Origin: Flavobacteriales bacterium
GTDB lineage: Bacteria > Bacteroidota > Bacteroidia > UBA10329
DNA length: 12,275 nt
Reading direction: 5' to 3'
Assembly (NCBI GenBank): GCA_020635495.1
Contig: JACJZQ010000027.1
Span: 1 to 12,275 of the forward strand
In this document: positions 5,985-12,275 of the stretch, piece by piece
How positions within the stretch are numbered: position 1 is the first letter of the stretch
How the letters are laid out: each line of letters begins with the position of its first letter
Made by a program: the position numbers and the translations under genes
Notes under the pieces: model-generated
What the model saw: only the letters and a program-made list of their open reading frames with translations
What the model was told of the DNA's origin: nothing
Database searches by the model: none

Positions 5985-8171
5985 GTGTTCTTGGTACGGC
6001 TGCTGTTCTGCCTGTTTGCCGATGATACCAGCATTTTTGAGAAGGACACCTTTAAAGACTACTTGGAGCAGCGCACCCGCGAAGACGGCAGCGACCTCGG
6101 CATGGCCTTGGCGCAGTTCTTCCAAGTGCTGAACACGCCCACCGACAAGCGGCAGAAGAGCTTGGACGAACAACTGGCCGCCTTCCCTTATGTGAACGGA
6201 AGCCTGTTTGAGGAAATGCTGCCCATTGCCGCCTTTAACAGCACCATGCGCGAACTGCTTTTGCAGTGCTGCACCTTGGATTGGGGTAAAATATCGCCTG
6301 CCATTTTCGGTAGCATGTTCCAAAGTGTGATGAACCCTGAGGAACGTAGAAACCTTGGGGCGCACTACACCAGCGAAACGAACATCCTTAAACTCATTAA
6401 GCCGCTGTTCTTGGACGAACTGTGGGAGGAGTTTGAAAAGGTGAAGAAGAACACCAAGCAGTTGCAGGCCTTTCACCACAAGTTGGGAACGCTGAAGTTC
6501 CTTGACCCTGCGTGTGGTTGCGGCAACTTCTTGGTAATAACCTACCGCGAACTGCGGCTGTTGGAACTGGAAGTGCTGCGCACACTCTTTAAGAACCAAC
6601 AGGTGATAGGCGTGGGCGAGGTGATCTGGGTGGATGTGGACCAGTTCTACGGCATTGAGTATGACGAATGGCCTGCGCGCATTGCCGAAGTAGCGCTGTG
6701 GCTTATGGACCACCAGATGAACATGCGCATCAGCGAGGAATTCGGGGAATATTTTGTGCGCCTGCCTTTGAAGAAGAGCGCCACCATTGTGCACGGCAAT
6801 GCGCTGCGCATTGATTGGGAAAGCGTGGTACCGAAAACGGAGTTGAGTTATATACTGGGGAATCCGCCTTTTTTGGGGAAACAATACCAAAATACAGCAC
6901 AAAAAGAAGACATGAAGAATGTCTTTAATGGCGTAAATGGAGCAGGGGTACTGGACTATGTCACTGCATGGTATGTCAGGGCCGCCCAGTATATTCAAAA
7001 GACGAGCATTCGATGTGCCTATGTTTCCACCAATTCAATTGCTCAGGGTGAACAAGTTGGCATTCTTTGGAATGAGATGTTCACTAAGTACCATGTGAAG
7101 ATTCAATTCGCTCATCGTACATTCAATTGGAGTAACGAGGCAAAAGGTAAGGCTGCGGTTCACGTAGTAATCATTGGATTCGGATTGATAGACACACCGA
7201 GCAAAAGATTGTTTGACTACGAACATATTAAAGGTGAACCTCATGAGATAACGGTGAAGAACATCAACCCGTACTTGGTAGAAGGAGAAGATAGGTTTGT
7301 GAGCAAGAGAAGAAGTCCTATTTGTAATGTTCCTGAAATGGCATTTGGCAATATGCCTAATGATGGAGGACACTTGCTATTTTCAGAAGAGGAGAAGAAC
7401 GAGTTTTTAAGAATTGAGCCAAGGGCAGAACCTTATTTTAAACACTTTATTGGATCAAGAGAGCTGTTAAATGGTAACTATCGCTGGTGTTTGTGGCTTG
7501 ATGGTGTTGCTCCGAATGAATTTAAATCGCTTCCGCATGTTCTCGACAGAATCCAAAAGGTCAGAGAAACGCGTTTGGCAAGCAACAGGCCAACAACCCA
7601 AGCATTAGCATCCACTCCAGCAATTTTCGGAGAAATAAGACAGCCTGACTCGGACTACTTGGCTTTTCCAGAGGTATCTTCTGAGCGGAGAACGTATATA
7701 CCGGTAAGTTACTTGTCTAAGGATATTATTACGAGCAATAAGAATTACACCATTTCAAATGGAGATAAATATGTCTTAGGCGTGTTGAGTTCATCTATGC
7801 ATATGGCATGGATTCGGACTGTTGCAGGACGGATGAAAAGTGACTATTCATATTCGGCAGGCATGGTCTACAACAACTACCCATGGCCCAAGGAGCCCAC
7901 TGCCGCGCAGAAGAAGGAAGTGGAAGAAAAGGCACAGGCGGTGTTGGATGTACGTGCCAACTACCCCAACAGCAGCTTGGCAGACCTGTATGACCCGCTT
8001 ACCATGCCGCCCGACCTTGTAAAAGCCCACCAAGCATTGGACAAGGCGGTAGACAAGTGCTACCGCCCCAAGCCTTTTGCCAACGAAACGGAACGCATTG
8101 AGTTCCTTTTTGAGTTGTATAACCAATACACCGCTCCGCTATTGGAGGGGGAGAAGAAGAAAAAGAAGTGA
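5985..8171 (+). CDS. MmeI-family type IIG enzyme, methyltransferase and target-recognition part
   Basis: The frame of 728 residues continues the nuclease half. Residues 1 to about 150 are the helical connector (FLVRLLFCLFADDTSIFEK). AdoMet motif I is FLDPACGCGNFL with Asp174, and motif IV is ILGNPPFLG with Asn293-Pro-Pro-Phe, the catalytic motif for N6-adenine methylation. The target-recognition part lies roughly at 450-640 (GNMPNDGGHLLFS, then RWCLWL, then SSMHMAWIRTVAGRMKSDY and YNNYPWP). The helical C-terminus ends in a Lys-rich tail. All methyltransferase motifs look intact, so this half could still methylate DNA if translated from GTG 5985 or a later start such as the ATG in DLGMALAQ. 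It would then be a methylase without its nuclease. GC is near 57% before about 6845 and after about 7865 but near 40% between them, suggesting exchange of the recognition section. It overlaps the next gene by one base (TGATG). Confidence 0.88.
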   Translation: MFLVRLLFCLFADDTSIFEKDTFKDYLEQRTREDGSDLGMALAQFFQVLNTPTDKRQKSLDEQLAAFPYVNGSLFEEMLPIAAFNSTMRELLLQCCTLDWGKISPAIFGSMFQSVMNPEERRNLGAHYTSETNILKLIKPLFLDELWEEFEKVKKNTKQLQAFHHKLGTLKFLDPACGCGNFLVITYRELRLLELEVLRTLFKNQQVIGVGEVIWVDVDQFYGIEYDEWPARIAEVALWLMDHQMNMRISEEFGEYFVRLPLKKSATIVHGNALRIDWESVVPKTELSYILGNPPFLGKQYQNTAQKEDMKNVFNGVNGAGVLDYVTAWYVRAAQYIQKTSIRCAYVSTNSIAQGEQVGILWNEMFTKYHVKIQFAHRTFNWSNEAKGKAAVHVVIIGFGLIDTPSKRLFDYEHIKGEPHEITVKNINPYLVEGEDRFVSKRRSPICNVPEMAFGNMPNDGGHLLFSEEEKNEFLRIEPRAEPYFKHFIGSRELLNGNYRWCLWLDGVAPNEFKSLPHVLDRIQKVRETRLASNRPTTQALASTPAIFGEIRQPDSDYLAFPEVSSERRTYIPVSYLSKDIITSNKNYTISNGDKYVLGVLSSSMHMAWIRTVAGRMKSDYSYSAGMVYNNYPWPKEPTAAQKKEVEEKAQAVLDVRANYPNSSLADLYDPLTMPPDLVKAHQALDKAVDKCYRPKPFANETERIEFLFELYNQYTAPLLEGEKKKKK

Positions 8172-8974
8172 TGAAAAGGCGTGCAAACAACTTTGACGCA
8201 CTTGTTGAAAATTTCACCAAAGAATTTTCCAAGGTGGAAAATTTCCACTTGATGACCGATGACCCGATTGGTCGTGAAGCCTTCGATATAATATCCTTCC
8301 GTTTAGCCGACATCAATTCATATAAGAATTTGGTTTGCAACGGTTTTATAAAATCGGCCAATCAGATGATTGTCACCACCAAGGATGACGTTAGAAAGTC
8401 GCACTACGGCAAACTGGTTAAAATCGATAATGAGCAATACAGGGAAACCCTCTATGATACTGTAAGGTTGTCATACATAGGCGTGTTTCATAAGATAGAA
8501 GCTTATGCGAAGGAGGTTGCTTACTTGACCGAACTAATTTTAAGGGAATCAGCAGGACCTGATTTTTCAATTATTGAGCATGTGCATCAGAATTTCGGGA
8601 TAAAGAACATTACGAAGTGCTGGCAACAATTTGAAGCATTCAATACGGTGAATTGGGTTGCAAATGGGTCAAAGCACTGTGATGGGCGCCCGCACCCAAA
8701 CATGGTTCCAATCAAATACTCATGCCTTCCCGAAGACGAGCGCATGAAATTGACTAAGGACAATTTCGTTGAGGATTGTCAAGCGGTAATTGATTTCTAT
8801 CCGAAATTCTTAGAGTTGGTTTTTCGGATGGGTCAACATGCAATAGCTCAAAAACAATTGATCGAATACCCAACAAAGGATATGAGAGCGGCTCTTGTCA
8901 CATTGACCCATGCATTGAAAATGCAGGTGATTCTGCTTAGGCCGAGAGTAGTGTCTAAGAATATGGAAGATTAA
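8171..8974 (+). CDS. Unrecognised 267-residue protein coupled to the restriction-modification gene
   Basis: The ATG at 8171 overlaps the stop of the methyltransferase half (TGATG), the usual sign of translational coupling; a GTG three bases earlier is possible. I cannot assign a family with confidence. The protein is soluble and mainly alpha-helical, with no signal peptide or membrane segment. Residues 95-125 (DTVRLSYIGVFHKIEAYAKE and following) and 150-175 (FNTVNWVANGSKHCDGRPHP) have the look of a HEPN-like helical bundle, where a long helix is followed by an N-x(3)-H turn. The RNase motif of HEPN proteins is RxxxxH; here the Arg position is not conserved (WVANGSKH), so catalytic activity is doubtful. 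Position right after a type IIG enzyme suggests an accessory or control role in defence, which is inference. Base composition (near 45% GC) is closer to the replaced middle of the enzyme than to its ends. Confidence 0.75.
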   Translation: MKRRANNFDALVENFTKEFSKVENFHLMTDDPIGREAFDIISFRLADINSYKNLVCNGFIKSANQMIVTTKDDVRKSHYGKLVKIDNEQYRETLYDTVRLSYIGVFHKIEAYAKEVAYLTELILRESAGPDFSIIEHVHQNFGIKNITKCWQQFEAFNTVNWVANGSKHCDGRPHPNMVPIKYSCLPEDERMKLTKDNFVEDCQAVIDFYPKFLELVFRMGQHAIAQKQLIEYPTKDMRAALVTLTHALKMQVILLRPRVVSKNMED

Positions 8975-9103
8975 GCTCAAAAAGAAACGACCCGTTTGAG
9001 ATGTTGCACGGAACGTAAATGCATTCAGGTAAGACACATTGGTCTGTTGAAAACCATGGGAATCATTGATAAACGAATACTTTATTCATAATAATTTAAA
9101 GCC

Positions 9104-10630
9104 GTGATTCGATTTAAGCTAACCCCCTTATCATCACTTACGAGTAGCATTGCTGAAATGCTGGCTTCCAATATTGACAAGGTTGATGGAAAGGTGCTTG
9201 CAGATTATCCTTCCCTCGCGGAAGTGATTGACACGTATCGGTCTTACGACCCGATCAGTTTTTTTTCGGGGTTTGAAGACAATGTATTACTGAAGTCGTT
9301 GACAGAACAACTCCGCCCAGACCTGAAAGCTGTGGTGGAATATCCTTATGTGGATAAGGTCTACCGCAACAGTTATTATAATCACCATTCGAGCAAGGTG
9401 AACCATTATCCAAGGGACTGTTTTAAGGTAAGTCTGTTCTCAAGTGAAATTACTGAAGGTGATTTCAGTGAAGGCGGTGACCCCGTCAAATTACAGTCGT
9501 GCTTTCTCGGTTTTTTCACACTTCGCCCCACTCCACCTTATCAGTTTATAGGCCGAAGCGTCATCAGTCCATTGGCGTATAAAGAAATAGATTTCGATTG
9601 CTGTACGGTTGATGTTCCCGTGTCGGTCTGGCATTTCAAACTTCGTGCAACGGGCTTCCCATTCAGCACACAGGACACGGAAACCATGTCGTGTGCTGAA
9701 ACTTCCATTTGGGCGTTGATGGAGTATTTTGGAAATCGATATCCAGAATATAGGCCCATTTTACCTTCTGATATTCACACTGCATTAGCAGGCCAGTCGC
9801 ATGAGAGGCAAGTTCCCTCTACAGGATTAGACATGAGCAGGATCTCATTCGCATTGCGAAGTTTTGGCTTTGGTACGAGGATATATGTCGATGACGTTGT
9901 CAAAGACAATTACCTTTTTGATCTGGTCTCAATCTATTTGGAAAGCGGAATACCAGTGTTGGCTGGCATTTCAAACGGCAGTGAGCACCATGCGTTTTTG
10001 ATTGTTGGTAAAAGATCCAAAGGTGCAAGCAAAGCTGCGGTTACAACTGGTTTGAACGAATTATCAACTGATTGCGATGAGTTTGTCGTGATTGATGATA
10101 ATCTGGCACCATACAGTTATATCACAAGAGCGGAACCCTCAAGAAATTATCCGACTTGGGCACCATGTAAATTGACAACTATAGTGGTTCCTCTTTATAC
10201 CAGAATAAATTTAGAGGCTTATCAGGCTAAGGAGTATTTCTCGAAAATGCGAGGCAGGATTGCCTTTCTCGGAGATATTGCGAATGACTCTTCCTATAGA
10301 ATGTTCTTGGCATCCAGTAGGTCTTATCGCGACTACGTTCAGCGAAATAAGGACATTGCAACCGAGCTGAAGGATATGCTGATGCACGTGATGATGGCGA
10401 AGTTCATTTGGGTATTTGAGATCCATGAACACCATTCGACTGACGTATCGGGACTAATGATTCTGGATGCAACCGAGCCAAACATAGAAGGAACACTTCC
10501 GCTCACTCTAGTTTATTGGAATGAAAGAGGAATAGTCAAAGATGGTAACATCTTTTGGCAATTTAACGTAGCTTCGCAGCCCTTTAAAGGGTTTAATAAC
10601 CTTATCAAGTATAAAACAACCACGCCATGA
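9104..10630 (+). CDS. Papain/C39-fold cysteine-peptidase-like protein, 508 residues
   Basis: I recognise no named family, but the middle of the protein has the order of a papain-like or C39-like peptidase. Cys197 lies in TMSCAETSIWALMEYFGNRY at the start of a helix, His295/His296 in SEHHAFLIVG and Asp331/Asp332 in FVVIDDNLAPY. In that fold these are nucleophile, base and orienting residue. IPVLAGIS just before the His is also typical. Residues 1-180 form a separate N-terminal part (VYRNSYYNHHSSKVNHYPRD, then FLGFFTLRPTPPYQFIGRS). Residues 340-508 form a third part with KFIWVFEIHEHH and MILDATEPNIEGTLPLTLVY. There is no signal peptide, so it should be cytoplasmic. The GTG at 9104 was chosen because the next in-frame ATG (9158) would remove 18 residues; no clear ribosome site is seen. 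It overlaps the 63-residue gene by 4 nt. Peptidase, transglutaminase-like or amidase activity cannot be told apart by eye. Confidence 0.75.
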   Translation: MIRFKLTPLSSLTSSIAEMLASNIDKVDGKVLADYPSLAEVIDTYRSYDPISFFSGFEDNVLLKSLTEQLRPDLKAVVEYPYVDKVYRNSYYNHHSSKVNHYPRDCFKVSLFSSEITEGDFSEGGDPVKLQSCFLGFFTLRPTPPYQFIGRSVISPLAYKEIDFDCCTVDVPVSVWHFKLRATGFPFSTQDTETMSCAETSIWALMEYFGNRYPEYRPILPSDIHTALAGQSHERQVPSTGLDMSRISFALRSFGFGTRIYVDDVVKDNYLFDLVSIYLESGIPVLAGISNGSEHHAFLIVGKRSKGASKAAVTTGLNELSTDCDEFVVIDDNLAPYSYITRAEPSRNYPTWAPCKLTTIVVPLYTRINLEAYQAKEYFSKMRGRIAFLGDIANDSSYRMFLASSRSYRDYVQRNKDIATELKDMLMHVMMAKFIWVFEIHEHHSTDVSGLMILDATEPNIEGTLPLTLVYWNERGIVKDGNIFWQFNVASQPFKGFNNLIKYKTTTP

Positions 10631-10818
10631 GTACCAAAAAAACAACTGACACTTCAGTAGGCAAGTCTGACAAGCCAGCTCCAAATGTGGCTTGTCTTGC
10701 AACAAATATCCTGAGTGATGCTAAAGGATTTGCACAGGAAATGAGAAAGGTAAGAGAGGATTACGAGCGAATAGCTTCAGTTAGTTTGCGGTCGGCAAGA
10801 GATATTTATTTCAAATAG
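10627..10818 (+). CDS. Small 63-residue protein coupled to the cysteine-peptidase-like gene
   Basis: The start codon overlaps the preceding stop (ATGA), so the two are translated as a pair, and a strong terminator follows 22 nt after the stop. The first 20 residues are polar and low in complexity (STKKTTDTSVGKSDKPAPN). The rest is one likely amphipathic helix: LSDAKGFAQEMRKVREDYER, then IASVSLRSARDIYFK. There is one Cys (NVACLATN). I recognise no family. Because it is short, disordered in front and fixed to a peptidase-like gene, it could be the substrate, an inhibitor, an immunity factor or an adaptor of that protein; none of these is shown by the sequence. It has no double-glycine leader or hydrophobic export signal. 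Confidence 0.65.
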   Translation: MSTKKTTDTSVGKSDKPAPNVACLATNILSDAKGFAQEMRKVREDYERIASVSLRSARDIYFK

Positions 10819-10840
10819 ATGACGCCCAATATTTAAAGTA

Positions 10841-10877
10841 AAGCCCCCGAATCATCTAGTTCGGGGGCTTTTTATTT
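10841..10877 (+). terminator. Strong terminator after the peptidase-like/small-protein pair
   Basis: AAGCCCCCGAA (10841-10851), loop of 8 nt, TTCGGGGGCTT (10860-10870), then TTTATTT. It is an 11-bp perfect GC-rich stem with a T-tail, 22 nt after the stop codon at 10818. Confidence 0.93.
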
Positions 10878-10945
10878 GACGCACCCTAGCTCGTGCTTTG
10901 AATTGGATCAGTGCAGGTCTCAAGAGGACGAAATGCTGATGGAGA

Positions 10946-11050
10946 GATTGCTTCTCTTCGACAAGCTCAGGGCAAGCCCTTCGTCAGCATGACAAGTGGG
11001 GGGATTGCTTCGTGCCCTTTGACAGGCTCAGGGCAGGCACTCGCAATGAC
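10946..11050. repeat. Tandem pair of dispersed repeats, second family
   Basis: Two diverged 48-bp copies, 10946-10993 and 11003-11050, both start GATTGCTTC, contain GACARGCTCAGGGCARGC and end ATGAC. They share a short core (CTTCGACAAGCTCAG) with the fragment inside the metalloprotease gene. The motif TTCGACAAGCTCAGGGC is familiar from dispersed repeats in Bacteroidota. Short open frames crossing them are not credible genes. Confidence 0.8.
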
Positions 11051-11052
11051 GG

Positions 11053-11079
11053 GGAAAAGAAACGCCCCGTTCGGGGCGT
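11053..11079 (-). terminator. Terminator at the 3' end of the candidate minus-strand RNA
   Basis: On the minus strand ACGCCCCG, AA, CGGGGCGT (11079-11062) is followed by TTCTTTTCC. The 8-bp GC stem has a very tight loop (opening the first pairs gives a GAAC-type loop) and a T-rich tail, consistent with Rho-independent termination on the minus strand. Confidence 0.65.
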
Positions 11080-11241
11080 CAGACCGGAGATACTATCTCT
11101 GGTGGGGTGCTATGAATGTAGAACTTAGGCAGTAAGAACCACAGAAGCGATAGCCTCCGCAGATTTCATTCTGCGTTCCTGTTCCTTCATTAAAAGACTC
11201 GGCAAAGTGCGCTTGAATCAGAGGCGTGCCGAGTTTGGTTG
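11055..11241 (-). ncRNA. Candidate structured small RNA or small-peptide mRNA, about 180 nt
   Basis: The minus strand holds, in order, a perfect -7 box TACCTTTG (11245-11252), a hairpin ACTCGGCA/TGCCGAGT (right arm from 11197, left arm ending near 11235) followed by CTTTTA, a hairpin CGCAGA-6 nt-TCTGCG (11158-11175), the 19-bp dyad CCAGAGATA-G-TATCTCCGG (11084-11102) and a GC-rich terminator. Together these define an independent transcript of about 180 nt between two terminators. I do not recognise a known RNA family, and tRNA, tmRNA and 6S features were not found. It contains a 21-codon frame, listed separately, so it may be a short mRNA. Confidence 0.4.
11125..11190 (-). CDS. Possible 21-residue peptide in the candidate small RNA
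   Basis: ATG at 11190 to TAA at 11125 encodes MKEQERRMKSAE followed by AIASVVLTA. The ATG comes 6 nt after a hairpin arm (GCCGAGTCTTTTA-ATG), with no clear ribosome site. The end (AIASVVLTA) is loosely like RIASVSLRSA in the 63-residue protein, which may be chance. Coding status is uncertain. Confidence 0.2.
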   Translation of the reverse strand: MKEQERRMKSAEAIASVVLTA

Positions 11242-11244
11242 ACA

Positions 11245-11252
11245 CAAAGGTA
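11245..11252 (-). promoter_or_regulatory. TACCTTTG -7 box for the candidate small RNA
   Basis: Exact TAnnTTTG match on the minus strand, about 5-8 nt before the first hairpin region. The upstream part is AT-rich but no TTG falls 19-21 nt away. Confidence 0.4.
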
Positions 11253-11295
11253 ATAAGTCAAATGAAAATATAAGTATATCCTCACATTTAAGAAC

Positions 11296-11331
11296 GAAAA
11301 AGCCCGCCAAAATCAACATTTTGGCGGGCTT
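11296..11331 (-). terminator. Terminator of the ATP synthase operon
   Basis: AAGCCCGCCAAAAT (11300-11313) and ATTTTGGCGGGCTT (11318-11331) form a perfect 14-bp stem with loop CAAC. On the minus strand it is followed by TTTCGTTC and lies 25 nt after the atpG stop. Confidence 0.93.
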
Positions 11332-11356
11332 ACCATTTGTCATAATTGGAGTTTTA

Positions 11357-12229
11357 CTATCCGTCTTCCAAAGCTGCAGCTCCACCAACAATCTCGAGGA
11401 TCTCGTTGGTAATAGAAGCCTGACGGGCCTTGTTGTAAGAGAGCTTCAATTCTTTAAGAAGTGCACCAGCGTTGTCCGTTGCCTTGTGCATAGCGGTCAT
11501 TCGCGCACCGTGCTCAGAAGCATGGCTATCCAACGTTGCTTTGTAAAGCTGGGTCTTCAATGAACGAGGAATCAGGTCAAGAACGATCTCTTCCTTTTTC
11601 GGTTCAAAGATGTAATCGGTATCAGCCGTCTTGTCATCCGTCTTTTCTGGTGGGGCAACTGGCAGAAACTGCTCAGCCACACAAACCTGCGTTGCAGCAT
11701 TCTTAAACTGGTTGTAAACAATATCAACGCGGTCGTATTCTCCAGCCACAAACGCAGCCATTGCTTTCTCGGCAATCGGAGCAATCACTTCGAAGTTCAG
11801 ATCGTCATAAACGCTATCGTTGCGCTCAATAACGTTGAATCCTCTACGTTTCAGAAACTCACCGGATTTTTTACCGATGGAGATCACCGAAATGTCTTTA
11901 CCCGCATACACATCGCTGGCAAGGCTCAATACCTTCTTATTGATATTGGAGTTGAAACCACCGCACAATCCTCTGTTAGAGGAAACCGCAATGATCAACA
12001 CCTTCTCAATAGGACGCTCAGTAGAGTAGGCACCACCTTCTGAGGCATCCAAAGAGGCGCTCAGGTTCTCAAGTATCTCCTTCAGCTTTTCTGCATACGG
12101 ACGCATACGTGTAATGGCATCCTGAGCTCTACGCAGTTTGGCGGCAGAAACCATCTTCATGGCAGATGTGATCTGCATGGTAGAACCAATGGAGGTGATT
12201 CGCTCGCGTACTTCTTTTAATCCTGCCAT
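11357..12229 (-). CDS. atpG: ATP synthase F1 subunit gamma
   Basis: The 290-residue protein is full length for the family. It is the central stalk of the F1 part of F-type ATP synthase, on the cytoplasmic face of the inner membrane, and turns inside the alpha3-beta3 ring to couple proton flow to ATP synthesis. The N-terminal coiled helix is MAGLKEVRERITSIGSTMQI, then TSAMKMVSAAKLRRAQ. SSNRGLCGGFNSNI (83-96) is the conserved Rossmann-like segment. The C-terminal signature ARMTAMHKATDNAGALLKEL (242-261), then SYNKARQASITNEILEIVGG, is typical. Residues about 193-212 (PPEKTDDKTADTDYIFEPKK) are a charged loop of variable length in this family. The gene ends in a strong terminator, so it is the last gene of its operon; atpA would be expected upstream beyond the edge. 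It is the only housekeeping gene in the window and anchors the accessory region. Confidence 0.98.
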   Translation of the reverse strand: MAGLKEVRERITSIGSTMQITSAMKMVSAAKLRRAQDAITRMRPYAEKLKEILENLSASLDASEGGAYSTERPIEKVLIIAVSSNRGLCGGFNSNINKKVLSLASDVYAGKDISVISIGKKSGEFLKRRGFNVIERNDSVYDDLNFEVIAPIAEKAMAAFVAGEYDRVDIVYNQFKNAATQVCVAEQFLPVAPPEKTDDKTADTDYIFEPKKEEIVLDLIPRSLKTQLYKATLDSHASEHGARMTAMHKATDNAGALLKELKLSYNKARQASITNEILEIVGGAAALEDG

Positions 12230-12238
12230 TCGATTTGA

Positions 12239-12252
12239 TAATTAGCTAATTA
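12239..12252. repeat. AT-rich palindrome upstream of atpG
   Basis: TAATTAGCTAATTA is a perfect 14-bp palindrome starting 10 nt before the atpG start, in an AT-rich spacer with further ATTAG repeats up to the window edge. It may be a simple spacer repeat; no promoter box is visible. Confidence 0.45.
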
Positions 12253-12275
12253 GGCGATTAGGTTATTAGTATTTG

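Noticed and set aside
5445..6998. A 517-codon open frame on the minus strand opposite the restriction-modification gene
   Set aside because: It is the antisense shadow of a GC-rich gene: the translation is rich in His, Gln and Val without recognisable domains, while the plus strand shows all family motifs. TAG reads as CTA on this strand, so the frame passes through the break.
8975..9103. Possible terminator CTCAAA...TTTGAG between the two island units
   Set aside because: Only a 6-bp AT-rich stem with a 13-nt loop and no T-tail; not enough to claim separate operons.
10911..11135. A 74-codon plus-strand frame across the tandem repeats
   Set aside because: It is made of dispersed repeat and terminator sequence and has no sign of selection or domain.
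11055..11290. tRNA, tmRNA or 6S RNA in the gap before atpG
   Set aside because: No T-loop sequence, CCA end, Ala-Ala tag or long closing stem was found.

Overview
The window looks like a chromosomal segment of a member of the Bacteroidota, probably a Flavobacteriales-type marine or freshwater bacterium. The evidence is a secreted protein with a type IX secretion (T9SS) type A sorting tail, an M43/pappalysin-like secreted metalloprotease, several promoter boxes of the Bacteroidota form TAnnTTTG, few Shine-Dalgarno sequences, and dispersed palindromic repeats built on GTCATnnCGAG...CGGTCGGAATGAC. The only housekeeping gene is atpG at the right edge; the rest is accessory.

Left part (1-4563), all on the minus strand: the first 581 residues of a secreted M43 metalloprotease (cut by the window edge), a small GIY-YIG nuclease gene enclosed by two copies of the palindromic repeat, a T9SS-exported protein, a third repeat copy, a terminator, and a 395-residue protein with an alpha-helical front half and two carboxypeptidase-regulatory-like beta domains. 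Three of these genes carry a TAACTTWG box only 4-7 nt before the ATG, which suggests leaderless or nearly leaderless mRNAs.

Middle (4564-5435): a 449-bp gene-free stretch with four 21-bp tandem repeats and a hairpin, a recognisable promoter, then a small LuxR-type helix-turn-helix regulator and a partial palindromic repeat.

Defence-like island (5436-10818), plus strand: an MmeI-family type IIG restriction-modification enzyme cut in two by an in-frame TAG exactly between the nuclease and the methyltransferase parts. Its target-recognition section is visibly poorer in GC than its two ends, as if exchanged. It is translationally coupled (TGATG) to an unrecognised 267-residue protein. After a 129-bp gap comes a second unit: a 508-residue protein with a papain/C39-like Cys-His-Asp pattern, overlapping by 4 nt (ATGA) a 63-residue small protein and closed by a strong terminator. 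This two-gene unit is the best candidate here for an undescribed system.

Right part (10841-12275): tandem dispersed repeats, a candidate minus-strand small RNA of about 180 nt with its own promoter box, hairpins and terminator, the terminator of the ATP synthase operon, and atpG (F1 gamma subunit).

All functional statements come from reading the sequence; no database search was possible.
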